Below, piece by piece: positions 27,005-34,738 of a DNA stretch of 64,000 nt. Origin of the DNA: Leucobacter triazinivorans (lineage in GTDB: Bacteria > Actinomycetota > Actinomycetes > Actinomycetales > Microbacteriaceae). Below the pieces are notes generated by a model that saw only the letters and a program-made list of their open reading frames with translations, did not search any database and was not told the origin of the DNA. Location of the stretch: the NCBI RefSeq assembly GCF_004208635.1, contig NZ_CP035806.1, positions 1,178,001-1,242,000 on the forward strand, written 5' to 3'. Both the position numbers and the translations under genes were made by a program. Numbering within the stretch: position 1 is the stretch's first letter; each line of letters starts with the position of its first letter.

Positions 27005-27880
27005 ATGCCCGCTCCCCCGGCAGTCGCCGCGTCGCCCGAGGTCGCGCACGGCCCGACGCACCGGTCGGGATCCGCGCTCGCGCTGATCCGCGCGAGCCTG
27101 TCGACGCTGGGGGCGAGCGAGGGCGCAGTCGCCCAGGCGATCCTCGGGCGGCCCGCCGACGTTCCGCAGTGGTCGACACTGGAGCTCGCGGCGGCCGCAG
27201 GCACCTCGACCGCCACCGTGATCCGAGCCTGCCAGCGCCTCGGCTTCCGCGGATTCCAGCATCTGCGCCTCGAACTCGCCCGGGAGGCTCCGACCGCCCC
27301 GCAGACCCCCGCTGACAGCGTCGACCAGGTCTTCGAGAGCGCGCGGGCCGCGCTCCTGGTCGCAGGAGACGGCATCGACCGGAACGCGCTGGCCGACGCG
27401 GCGCAGCTGCTCGCCGCAGCGGGCCGAGTCGTCTGCACCGCGAACGGGTTCTCGGCGCCGCCGTTGCAGGACGCCGCCATGCGGCTCACCACGATCGGCC
27501 GTCCCGTCGAGGCCCCGATGGACATTCTGGCTCAGCAGTTCGCCGCGCACAGCCTCTCTCCCGGGGACGTATGCCTCGCGCTGAGCCACTCGGGGGCCAA
27601 CGCTCACACGCTCGCCGCGGTGCGCGCGGCCCGCAAGCGCGGTGCGAGCATCGTCGCAGTGTGCAGCTATGCGCGCGCCCCGCTGCCCGATCTGGCGGAC
27701 GTCGCGCTGTCCTCGGGCGCGGCCGGGCCGCAGCATACGATCGACCCATTCTTCAGCAGGCTCGGGCACTCGGTGCTCCTGCAGGCGCTCATCGCGGAGC
27801 TGTCGCCGCGCCTCGGATCCGCAGAACCGCTCGAGATGCGCCAGGTGGTCGCCGAGGCGCTGGCCGACGCCGACGACTGA
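27005..27880 (+). CDS. MurR/RpiR family regulator (HTH_6 plus SIS)
   Basis: 291 residues. Residues about 22-95 are the RpiR helix-turn-helix (STLELAAAAGTSTATVIRACQRLGFRGFQHLRLEL). Residues about 125-275 are a SIS sugar-phosphate binding domain, with CLALSHSGANAHTLAAVRAARKRGASIVAVCSY carrying the usual Ser-Gly phosphate loop. RpiR proteins sense phosphosugars. The operon to its right codes for an AfuABC-like importer and three phosphatases, matching a phosphorylated-sugar signal. A perfect inverted repeat overlaps its promoter. Confidence 0.88.
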   Translation: MPAPPAVAASPEVAHGPTHRSGSALALIRASLSTLGASEGAVAQAILGRPADVPQWSTLELAAAAGTSTATVIRACQRLGFRGFQHLRLELAREAPTAPQTPADSVDQVFESARAALLVAGDGIDRNALADAAQLLAAAGRVVCTANGFSAPPLQDAAMRLTTIGRPVEAPMDILAQQFAAHSLSPGDVCLALSHSGANAHTLAAVRAARKRGASIVAVCSYARAPLPDLADVALSSGAAGPQHTIDPFFSRLGHSVLLQALIAELSPRLGSAEPLEMRQVVAEALADADD

Positions 27881-28200
27881 GCAACCGAGCACCCTGCCCG
27901 ATCCACGCTCCCCGTCTTCCAAACGCGCGTCAGTAGGTGTCGCCAAAACTGCGGCGAGGCGACAACTCCTGACGCGCGAAATAGGACCCAGGCACGCGAA
28001 AGAGGATCCCGGGCGCGCAGAGGATCCGGGTGCGCACAGAACCAGGGATCGCACACCCTTCCCCGGTCTGTCACGCCGGGTTCCCGCCGCGTTCACCGGC
28101 GCGTCATCCGGCGCCGACAGGCTTCTGCTGTAACCGCGTTTCGCGCCCGATGTAACGGGCGACGTAGCGATCCACCCGAAGAATCAGGAGCATCCGAGCA
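27881..28200. other. 320-bp intergenic region with a long palindrome
   Basis: No gene. It holds the palindrome 27924-27978 and, after it, a region with three loosely related GGATCC(C/G)GG(G/T)CGCGC segments (about 27980-28035). The promoter of the phosphatase/transport operon should lie at about 28080-28180. AGGAG (28186-28190) precedes GTG 28201. Confidence 0.6.
27924..27978. repeat. 55-bp near-perfect palindrome
   Basis: Outer arms CGCGCGTCAG (27924-27933) and CTGACGCGCG (27969-27978) and inner arms TGTCGCC (27938-27944) and GGCGACA (27958-27964) are both perfect, separated by a symmetric 4+4-base interruption. It may end RpiR transcription (stop 44 bases before) and resembles the palindromes at 21141 and 51912 in size and in its GTCGC/GCGAC inner stem. 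Confidence 0.8.
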
Positions 28201-29064
28201 GTGCAGGCGATATCGCTCGAAGGCAGCTACAACACCCGCGGCATCGGCCCGCGCGGCGCACCGCGGCTCGTGCGCACCGCCGCGCTCGATACGCTCACCG
28301 CGGAGGGCGAGCGCGTGCTGCGCGCGCACGGCGCAGACCTGGTGCTCGACCTCCGCGAGCCCTCGGAGCGCGGCGCGCACGACCACGGGCTCCCGGTGCG
28401 CTCGATCCCGCTCTACGGCTCGGCTCCACCCGCGTCGGGCACGCTCGAGGACGTCTACGCTCGGCTCATCGCCGACCGCGGAGATCGGCTCGCCGCAGCC
28501 GTGGTCGCGATCGCCGAGCACCCCGGGACGGTCGTGGTCCACTGCACGGCGGGGAAGGATCGCACCGGCCTCGTCGTGGCGCTGGCCCGGCTCGCCGCAC
28601 GCCACGACCCGCACGAGATCTTCGCCGACTACGCGCTCTCGGGCGCGGCGGTCCGCACCGCTCGGTCGGGCCTCGTCGCGGCCCGCCTCGACGCCCTCGG
28701 TCTCGCGGGAGCCGAGCGCCGCGACGCGGAGCGCCTGCACCTCGACAGCCCGGCCGACGCGCTCACGACCGCGCTGCAGCGCATCGAGCTCGGTGGCGGC
28801 ATCGACCGCTATCTGCTGGCGCACGGCGCGACCCCTGAGCACCTCGCGGCACTCGCGCGCCGGTTCTCGTGGCGCTCGCCCTCGTGCGCCGGGGCGGCAG
28901 GGGATGCGACCGCGTGGGACTCCGCGACAGCGGCCCGGGACACCACTGCAGCCCGGGACACCACAGCGGCCCGGGACACCACTGCAGCAGGAGCCGCGGC
29001 AGGATCAGGATCAGGATCAGGATCAGGATCACGAGCGGGATCAGGGGCGGGGGCCGCCGCATGA
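28201..29064 (+). CDS. Tyrosine phosphatase family protein (Y_phosphatase3) with repeat tail
   Basis: 287 residues. The catalytic P-loop HCTAGKDRTG lies at residues 114-123 (Cys nucleophile, Arg phosphate binder), and LVLDLREPSE near 50 provides the second conserved strand. The family includes tyrosine phosphatases and phosphoinositide phosphatases acting in the cytoplasm or outside host-associated bacteria; no signal peptide is seen here. GTG 28201 has AGGAG ten bases upstream. Residues about 240-287 are a low-complexity tail from 18-bp repeats (28930-28983) and five GGATCA hexamers. First gene of a six-gene operon; its stop overlaps the next ATG. Confidence 0.82.
   Translation: MQAISLEGSYNTRGIGPRGAPRLVRTAALDTLTAEGERVLRAHGADLVLDLREPSERGAHDHGLPVRSIPLYGSAPPASGTLEDVYARLIADRGDRLAAAVVAIAEHPGTVVVHCTAGKDRTGLVVALARLAARHDPHEIFADYALSGAAVRTARSGLVAARLDALGLAGAERRDAERLHLDSPADALTTALQRIELGGGIDRYLLAHGATPEHLAALARRFSWRSPSCAGAAGDATAWDSATAARDTTAARDTTAARDTTAAGAAAGSGSGSGSGSRAGSGAGAAA
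28930..29030. repeat. 18-bp tandem repeats and a 6-bp microsatellite in the phosphatase gene
   Basis: Three 18-base units (28930-28947, 28948-28965, 28966-28983) encode TAARDT blocks. Five AGGATC hexamers (29001-29030) encode alternating Gly-Ser. Both stay in frame and lie past the catalytic domain. Confidence 0.95.
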
Positions 29065-29876
29065 GCCGCGACACGGGGCGCTTCACCGTGCTGCACCTCA
29101 GCGACGTGCACGCGACCGAGAGCGGTCTGCTCTACGGCGCCGTCGACGGCCTCGGCCGCATGGCGCGCGTCGGGGATTACGCGCGCGCCGCGGGCATCAC
29201 CCCGGAGGTCGTCGTGGTGACGGGGGATCTCGCTCAGCGGGGCGAGCCCGGCGCCTACCCCGCGGTCGCCGAGGCCTGCCGCCGACTCGGGGAGGCGGTC
29301 GGCGCCCCCGTGCTCACGGTCCTCGGCAACCACGACGATCCGGCCGCTGCCCGAGTCCTGCCGGGTCACGCCGACGGGCACTCCGGCGAGCGCACCGTCG
29401 ACGGGTTCCGGATCGTGCGCCTGGACACCAGCACCGGCGCCCTCGATGCGCAGCAGCTCGACTGGCTCGCCGCGGTCCTCGCCGACCCTTCCGAGCGCGG
29501 CACGATCCTCGCGCTCCATCACGCACCGATCGGCTCCCCGATGCCGGCGCTCAGCCGACAGGGTCTCGCGAACCCCGAGGCGCTGCTCGCCGTGCTCGCC
29601 GGATCCGACACGTGCGCGATCCTCGCCGGTCACTTCCACCACGCGCTGACCGCATCGGTGCAGGGCATTCCGGTGTTCGTCGCCCCCTCCCTCGCCTATC
29701 ACCAGGTGATGGACGCCGGACCGCACGCCGTGGCCGGGCACGACTCCCCCATGTTCTCGCTCGTGCAGTTCACCGAGACCGGCGTCAGCTCGTCGGCGAT
29801 CGCGCTGCAGACCCCCGAACCTCTCTTCACCCGACCCATCTCCCCGATTCCAGAGAAAGCGAACCATGTCTCGTAA
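29061..29876 (+). CDS. Metallophosphoesterase, CpdA/GpdQ-like phosphodiesterase
   Basis: 271 residues, complete calcineurin-like fold: LHLSDVHATE (D15, H17), VVVTGDLAQRG, VLGNHDD, LALHHAPIG and ILAGHFHHAL supply the dinuclear metal ligands. The spacing is that of class III cyclic-nucleotide or glycerophosphodiesterases. The ATG overlaps the phosphatase stop, and the end overlaps the start of the binding-protein gene by 11 bases. With a sugar-phosphate-type transporter beside it, hydrolysis of imported phosphodiesters is likelier than cAMP signalling, but both remain possible. Confidence 0.85.
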   Translation: MSRDTGRFTVLHLSDVHATESGLLYGAVDGLGRMARVGDYARAAGITPEVVVVTGDLAQRGEPGAYPAVAEACRRLGEAVGAPVLTVLGNHDDPAAARVLPGHADGHSGERTVDGFRIVRLDTSTGALDAQQLDWLAAVLADPSERGTILALHHAPIGSPMPALSRQGLANPEALLAVLAGSDTCAILAGHFHHALTASVQGIPVFVAPSLAYHQVMDAGPHAVAGHDSPMFSLVQFTETGVSSSAIALQTPEPLFTRPISPIPEKANHVS

Positions 29877-30903
29877 CCGCACCCTCGGCGCCCTCGCCCT
29901 GCTCTCCCTCTCCGCCCTCGCACTCGCGGGCTGCTCCTCCAGCGCCGACGCGACCGCGTCCGGCAACTCATCCGAGGCGGCGGGCGCCGACGCCTCGACG
30001 ATCACGCTCTACACCTCCGAACCGCAGGAGAAGATCGACGAGATCGTCGCCGCCTTCACCGCGCAGCACCCCGAGATCTCCGTCGAGGTCTTCCGCGCGG
30101 GCACGGGCGATCTCACCGCGCGTATCGCGGCCGAGGAGAAGGCCGGGGACATCGGCGCCGATCTGCTGCTCGCCGCCGACGCGGCCACGTTCGAGGACTA
30201 CGCCGAGCGCGATCTGCTGCTCGAGTACGAGTCCCCGGAGGCCTCCGCGATCGACCAGAGCCTCATCGATCCCGAGCACCTCTACGTGGGCACGCGCATC
30301 ATCCCGACCGTGATCGCGATCAACACCACCGCGATCACCGATGCGCCGGACTCGTGGCAGGATCTCGCCGACCCCGCCTACGCCGGGAAGATCGCGATGC
30401 CCAACCCCGACGTCTCGGGGGCCGCCGCCTACAACGCGGCCGTATGGCTGAACGAACCGTCGCTCGGACTCGACTGGCTCGAGGCTCTGGCGGCGAATCA
30501 GCCGCTCATCGCGGAGAGCAACGGCCCCGTCTCGCAGGCGGTCGCCGAGGGCAGCAGCCCGGTCGGGATCGTGGTCGACTCGCTCGTGCGCGACCTGGCG
30601 GCCGCGGGCTCCCCGATCGCGGCGGTGTACCCCGAGGAGGGCGTGCCCTTCGTCTCGCAGCCGGTCGGCATCTTCGCCGGCACCGACGAGGCCGAGGCGG
30701 CCCAGCTGTTCGTCGACTTCCTCATCGGCCAGGAGGGCCAGGAGATCGCGGCTGCGCAGTCGTACCTGCCCATCCGGGATGACGTCGAGAGCCCCGAGGG
30801 CGCACCGGCCCTCTCCGAGATCCAGCTGCTGACGCCCGATCTCGAGACCATCCGGTCCTCGCAGGCCGACGCGGTCGAGACCTTCAATGGCCTCTTCCAG
30901 TAG
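29866..30903 (+). CDS. ABC transporter substrate-binding lipoprotein, AfuA/FbpA-like
   Basis: 345 residues with lipobox LALAGC, acceptor Cys23. The mature sequence has the FbpA/PotD-like layout: ITLYTSEPQEKIDEIVAAFTAQHPEI at the start, LLLAADAATFEDY, then GTRIIPTVIAINT and SVDSLVRDL-type segments. This family binds ferric iron, 2-aminoethylphosphonate or, in AfuA, hexose phosphates. The iron-binding Tyr pair of FbpA is not evident. The operon partners are phosphatases and an RpiR regulator, so a phosphorylated organic ligand is the better guess. It overlaps both neighbours. Confidence 0.85.
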   Translation: MSRNRTLGALALLSLSALALAGCSSSADATASGNSSEAAGADASTITLYTSEPQEKIDEIVAAFTAQHPEISVEVFRAGTGDLTARIAAEEKAGDIGADLLLAADAATFEDYAERDLLLEYESPEASAIDQSLIDPEHLYVGTRIIPTVIAINTTAITDAPDSWQDLADPAYAGKIAMPNPDVSGAAAYNAAVWLNEPSLGLDWLEALAANQPLIAESNGPVSQAVAEGSSPVGIVVDSLVRDLAAAGSPIAAVYPEEGVPFVSQPVGIFAGTDEAEAAQLFVDFLIGQEGQEIAAAQSYLPIRDDVESPEGAPALSEIQLLTPDLETIRSSQADAVETFNGLFQ

Positions 30904-32644
30904 CACGCTGCGGCAGCCCCTCGCCGGTCCGGTCGGCTCCGACCGGGCCGGCGAGTCCGGGGCCGGCGAGTCCGGGATCCGCGGGTTCCGGACCGGCGAG
31001 TCCGGGATCCGCGGCTCCCGCGCCGCGAGCCCCGCCGCACGGCCCGACGGCCTCGGCGCCCTGCGCGTCGCGGTCTGGTGCGCGGTCGCCGCCCTGGTGC
31101 TGGTGCCGATCGGCGCCATCGTCTGGCTGGCGGCGACCGGAGACGGCTGGGCCGCGCTCCGCGACTCCGATGTGCTCACCGCGGCGGGCAACTCGATCGT
31201 GTCCGCCACCGTGTCGGGCGCGCTGGCGGTGCTCGCCGGCACCGCTCTCGCCCTGCTGCTGGAGCGCACCGATCTGCCCGGCCGGCGCGCGCTGCGTCTG
31301 CTCGCGCTGAGTCCGATGCTCATGCCCCCGTTCGTCGGCGCCATCGCCTGGCTCAGCCTGCTCGGCCCCTCCTCCGCGGTCAACACCTTCTGGACGTCGC
31401 GGTTCGGCGCACCGCTCTGGAACCTCTACGGGGGCGACGGCGTCATCTTCCTGCTCACCGTCCACAGCACCCCGATCGCCATGATCATCGTCACCGCCGC
31501 GCTGCGCCGGGTGCCGGCCGACCTGGAACAGGCCGCCCGCATCGCGGGATCCTCGGCGTCGCGCGCCATGCGGGAGATCACGGCACCGCTGCTGCGACCC
31601 GCGATGCTGTCGTCGTTCACCCTCATCGCGGTGTCGAACCTCGCGGATTTCGGGATCCCCTCCATCATCGGACTGCCCGAGCGCTACGCGACGCTCTCCA
31701 CCCTCGTCTACCGCACGCTCCAATCGGGCACCGTCGACGACCCGATCGCCGTTGTCTCGGCGATCGGCTTCGTGCTCCTCATGATCGCGCTCCTCGGCAC
31801 CGCGACCGATCTGCTGCGCGCGCGCAACCGGGTCGAGCTCGACGCGCAGGCCGGGGCGCCCGCGCGGCTGCCGCTCGGACGCGCCAGGATCCCCGTGGGC
31901 GCGATCACGGGGTGCATCGTGTTCGCCATCACGATCCTGCCCCTCGTCACCCTCACGACCCAGGCGCTCCTCCCCGCGCCCGGCGTGCCGTTCTCGGCGG
32001 AGACCGTGACCCTCGAGAGCTTCGAACGGGCGCTCACCGCGCCGGGCACGCTCACCGGCATCGGCAACTCCGTGATGCTGGCGACCCTCGCGGCCCTGAT
32101 CTGCGGGGCGCTGGGGCTCGGGATCGGCACGCTCGTCACGCGCACCCGCGCGCGCAGCAATCGGGCGCTGCTTGGGATCTCGGTGCTGCCGCAGGCGATT
32201 CCAGGCCTCGTGATCGCGGTCGCGTGGCTCGTGCTCGCACCGCGGATCGGACTCTACAACACCCCGTGGCTGATCCTCTGCGCCTACCTCACCTCGTTCC
32301 TCGCGCTGGTCGTGCAGGCCGTGCACGCTCCGCTCTCAGCGACGCCGACCACCGCCGAGGAGGCGGCCAGGGTCTCAGGCGCCTCCCGGCTGCGCGCGCT
32401 GTGGGACATCTCGTGCCGCATGGCGGTCCCCGCGGCGATCTCGGGGGCGTTCCTCGTCGCGCTGACCGCCATGCGAGAGCTGACCCTCTCGGTGCTGCTG
32501 CTCTCCCCCGGCTCGCAGACCCTCGGCGTCGTCATCTTCAATCTCCAGCAGGCGGGCGCCTACAACGCGTCCTCCGCGCTCTCCCTCATCGTCGCGATCG
32601 TCGGCCTGGCCGGGCTCGGCCTCACCGCGCGTTCCCACCGCTAG
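30887..32644 (+). CDS. ABC transporter permease, two-domain AfuB/FbpB type
   Basis: 585 residues, a fused pair of binding-protein-dependent permease domains (about 60-320 and 335-580), some 12 membrane helices. EAA loops are visible in both halves (EQAARIAGSSASRAMREITAPLLRPAM and EEAARVSGASRLRALWDISCRMAVPA). It overlaps the binding-protein gene by 17 bases. The first 55 residues are an added hydrophilic region containing two GESGIRG-type repeats from 30-bp DNA repeats (30962-31021), outside the membrane domain. Confidence 0.9.
   Translation: MASSSSTLRQPLAGPVGSDRAGESGAGESGIRGFRTGESGIRGSRAASPAARPDGLGALRVAVWCAVAALVLVPIGAIVWLAATGDGWAALRDSDVLTAAGNSIVSATVSGALAVLAGTALALLLERTDLPGRRALRLLALSPMLMPPFVGAIAWLSLLGPSSAVNTFWTSRFGAPLWNLYGGDGVIFLLTVHSTPIAMIIVTAALRRVPADLEQAARIAGSSASRAMREITAPLLRPAMLSSFTLIAVSNLADFGIPSIIGLPERYATLSTLVYRTLQSGTVDDPIAVVSAIGFVLLMIALLGTATDLLRARNRVELDAQAGAPARLPLGRARIPVGAITGCIVFAITILPLVTLTTQALLPAPGVPFSAETVTLESFERALTAPGTLTGIGNSVMLATLAALICGALGLGIGTLVTRTRARSNRALLGISVLPQAIPGLVIAVAWLVLAPRIGLYNTPWLILCAYLTSFLALVVQAVHAPLSATPTTAEEAARVSGASRLRALWDISCRMAVPAAISGAFLVALTAMRELTLSVLLLSPGSQTLGVVIFNLQQAGAYNASSALSLIVAIVGLAGLGLTARSHR
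30962..31021. repeat. Two 30-bp tandem repeats in the permease N-terminus
   Basis: 30962-30991 and 30992-31021 match at 26 or more of 30 positions and read in frame as GESGIRG-type blocks before the first membrane helix. Confidence 0.85.
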
Positions 32645-32653
32645 GAGTCTCCC

Positions 32654-33928
32654 GTGTCATCCGTCTCTCTCGAATCCGTCAGCCTCGCCTACCCGGGCGG
32701 CCGCCTCGGCCTCGCCGACGTCGACCTGCGCGTCGGCGACGGCGAATTCGTCGCGCTCGTCGGCCCCTCCGGGTCGGGCAAGACCACCCTGCTGCGCACC
32801 GTCGCGGGGTTCCTCACGCCCACGGCGGGGAGCGTGCGCATCGGTGAGGCGGTCGTCGCCACCGCCGCGCGCAGCGTGGAGCCGGAGCGGCGCGGGCTGG
32901 GAATGGTGTTTCAGCAGCACGCGGTGTGGCCGCACTGGAACGTGGGGCGCAACATCGAGTACCCCCTCAGGCGAGCCGGCGTCGCCCGCGCCGAGCGCCG
33001 TCGCCGGGTCGCCGAGGTGCTCGAGCTCGTGGGACTCTCCGGCGCCGAGCGCCGCGATCCCGCCACGCTCTCGGGCGGGCAGCGCCAGCGCGTCGCGATC
33101 GCGCGGGCCATCGTCGGGCGGCCGCGCGTGCTGCTGCTCGACGAGGCGCTCTCGGCGCTGGACGAACCCCTCAGGGATCGCCTGCGCCTGGAGCTGCGCG
33201 CGCTCACCCGGAGCCTCGGGCTCACCGTGATCCACGTCACCCACGACCGCGGCGAGGCGCTCGCCCTCGCCGACCGCGTCGTCGTGCTCGACGGCGGCCG
33301 CGTGCAGCAGGTCGGCACCCCGACGGAGCTGATCGAACGCCCCGCGTCGCCGTTCGTGGCCGCGTTCGTGTCCGACGCGACCATCGTTCCGGGCCGTCTG
33401 CACGGGGCCTTTCGCGCGGATGGACATCCGCTCGAGGTGCCCGCGGCGCGGCTCCGCGTGCGGGGCGGCGCAGCGGATCCGGCGAGCGCAGCGGATCCGG
33501 CGAGCGCAGCGGATCCGGGGAGCGCAGCGGATCCGGCGAGCGCCCCCGGGCACGCGCGGGACACGGATGACATGGGTGCCGCGGAGCTCTCGATCCAGCC
33601 CGAGCACGTCTCAGTGGTCCCCGATCCCGAGGGCGACGCCGTCGTCTCTTCCTCCCTCTTCGGGCGGAGCGGCGATGAACTCGTCGTCGACTGGGCGGGC
33701 GTGACGATCCGCAGCCGCGCGAGCGGGGTGCGCTGCGGGGAGGGCACGCGGGTGCGCGTGGTCGTCGAGCGCGCGGACGCGTTCCCGTCCGGAGCGCTGC
33801 AGAGCGGGAGTACGGGATCCGGGCGTCTTGCACCGCCGCGCGACGCGCAGTCCGGCGGGGCTCAGGCCGGGGCTCCCGAGGACCTCCCTGCCGGCTCCGA
33901 GGCCGCAGCGGCTACGGTGGGATCATGA
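32654..33928 (+). CDS. ABC transporter ATP-binding protein, AfuC/FbpC-like
   Basis: 424 residues from GTG 32654 with TAGGAG upstream. Walker A GPSGSGKT at 38-45, Q-loop FQQHAVWPHWNVGRN, signature LSGGQRQRV at 139-147, Walker B LLLDEALSALDE. After residue 240 comes a TOBE-like regulatory domain (LSIQPEHVSVVPDPEGDAV, VDWAGVTIR). Residues 274-297 are four AADPAS-type repeats encoded by 18-bp DNA repeats, splitting the TOBE region, and the C-terminus adds a Gly/Ala tail. Its stop overlaps the ATG of the histidine phosphatase. Confidence 0.9.
   Translation: MSSVSLESVSLAYPGGRLGLADVDLRVGDGEFVALVGPSGSGKTTLLRTVAGFLTPTAGSVRIGEAVVATAARSVEPERRGLGMVFQQHAVWPHWNVGRNIEYPLRRAGVARAERRRRVAEVLELVGLSGAERRDPATLSGGQRQRVAIARAIVGRPRVLLLDEALSALDEPLRDRLRLELRALTRSLGLTVIHVTHDRGEALALADRVVVLDGGRVQQVGTPTELIERPASPFVAAFVSDATIVPGRLHGAFRADGHPLEVPAARLRVRGGAADPASAADPASAADPGSAADPASAPGHARDTDDMGAAELSIQPEHVSVVPDPEGDAVVSSSLFGRSGDELVVDWAGVTIRSRASGVRCGEGTRVRVVVERADAFPSGALQSGSTGSGRLAPPRDAQSGGAQAGAPEDLPAGSEAAAATVGS
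33473..33544. repeat. Four 18-bp tandem repeats inside the ATPase gene
   Basis: Units 33473-33490, 33491-33508, 33509-33526 and 33527-33544 differ by at most two bases and encode a hexapeptide repeat (Ala-Asp-Pro-Ala-Ser-Ala) within the regulatory domain. Confidence 0.95.
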
Positions 33929-34563
33929 GCGATTCCCCGATTCCGCACGGGTCGATCGTCGTCGTGCGGCACGGCGAGACCGACTGGAACATCGGGCGCC
34001 GGATCCAGGGCCGCACCGAGATCCCGCTGAACGATACGGGCCGTGCTCAGGCGCGCGCCGCCGCGGGCATCCTCCGCGAGTCCGGAAGCTGGACGCGCGT
34101 GATCGCCTCGCCGCTCGGTCGTGCCGCCGAGACGGCGCGCATCATCGCGGAGGGCCTCGGCCTGCCCGCGCCGAGCCTCGACGACGGGGTGCTCGAGCGA
34201 GATTTCGGCCCGGCGGAGGGTCTGCTCGTCGCGGATGCCGCGGCGCGCTGGCCCGGACTCGACGTCCCCGGCGCCGAAACCCTCGTCGAACTCGCCGAGC
34301 GCGGCGCTCATGCCGTCTCTCGCCACCTGCAGGAGGCCCCCGGGGCCGTGGTCGTCGCCCACGGCGCGCTCATCCGGGCGACGCTGTCGAGGCTCAGCGG
34401 CCAGGCGGCGCCGCGGATCCTGAACGGGGAGGCCTGGGTGCTGTCACCGCATCCCGACGGGCCGCCCACCTCGGCGGCTCGCCTTCCGGGCGACACCGCC
34501 GCGCCGCTCACCCGCGCACTCGTACGGCGGCTCGGCGCCCCCGAGATGCAGCACGCGATCTGA
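33925..34563 (+). CDS. Histidine phosphatase family protein (phosphoglycerate mutase-like)
   Basis: 212 residues. The phosphorylated His16 lies in VVVRHGETDWN. The second set of active-site residues appears in IASPLGRAAETARII, VLERDFGPAEGL and VVVAHGALIRATL (second catalytic His). Such enzymes are broad phosphomonoesterases or sugar-phosphate phosphatases. The ATG overlaps the ATPase stop. It is the third phosphatase fold in this operon, closing the series phosphatase, phosphodiesterase, importer, phosphatase. Confidence 0.87.
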   Translation: MSDSPIPHGSIVVVRHGETDWNIGRRIQGRTEIPLNDTGRAQARAAAGILRESGSWTRVIASPLGRAAETARIIAEGLGLPAPSLDDGVLERDFGPAEGLLVADAAARWPGLDVPGAETLVELAERGAHAVSRHLQEAPGAVVVAHGALIRATLSRLSGQAAPRILNGEAWVLSPHPDGPPTSAARLPGDTAAPLTRALVRRLGAPEMQHAI

Positions 34564-34612
34564 ACCGCGGTCGGCATCCCGACATCGCGCCAGGAGATGT
34601 TCCTCGCTCTGC

Positions 34613-34728
34613 GCGCAGTCGCAGGATCCATGCGGTCGTGGATCCTGCGACTGCGCTCGCTCCGCTCGCTGCGCGCAGGATGACGGGAACAACCGACCCT
34701 ACTCCGCTCGCTGCGCGCAGGATGACGT
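34613..34728. repeat. Dispersed GCAGGATGAC repeat, intergenic copy with hairpin
   Basis: Arms GCGCAGTCGCAGGATCCA (34613-34630) and its complement (34639-34656) are perfect over 18 bp with an 8-base loop. Two direct copies of CTCGCTGCGCGCAGGATGAC follow (about 34666-34685 and 34707-34726). It lies between convergent genes and could also terminate both. The core recurs near 39890, 46360, 47060, 61940 and 62070. Confidence 0.85.
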
Positions 34729-34738
34729 CGGGTAGCGC

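Noticed and set aside
29866..33928. Ferric iron importer
   Set aside because: The permease and ATPase fit, but the iron-binding tyrosines are not evident and the operon is otherwise made of phosphoesterases with an RpiR regulator. Not fully excluded.
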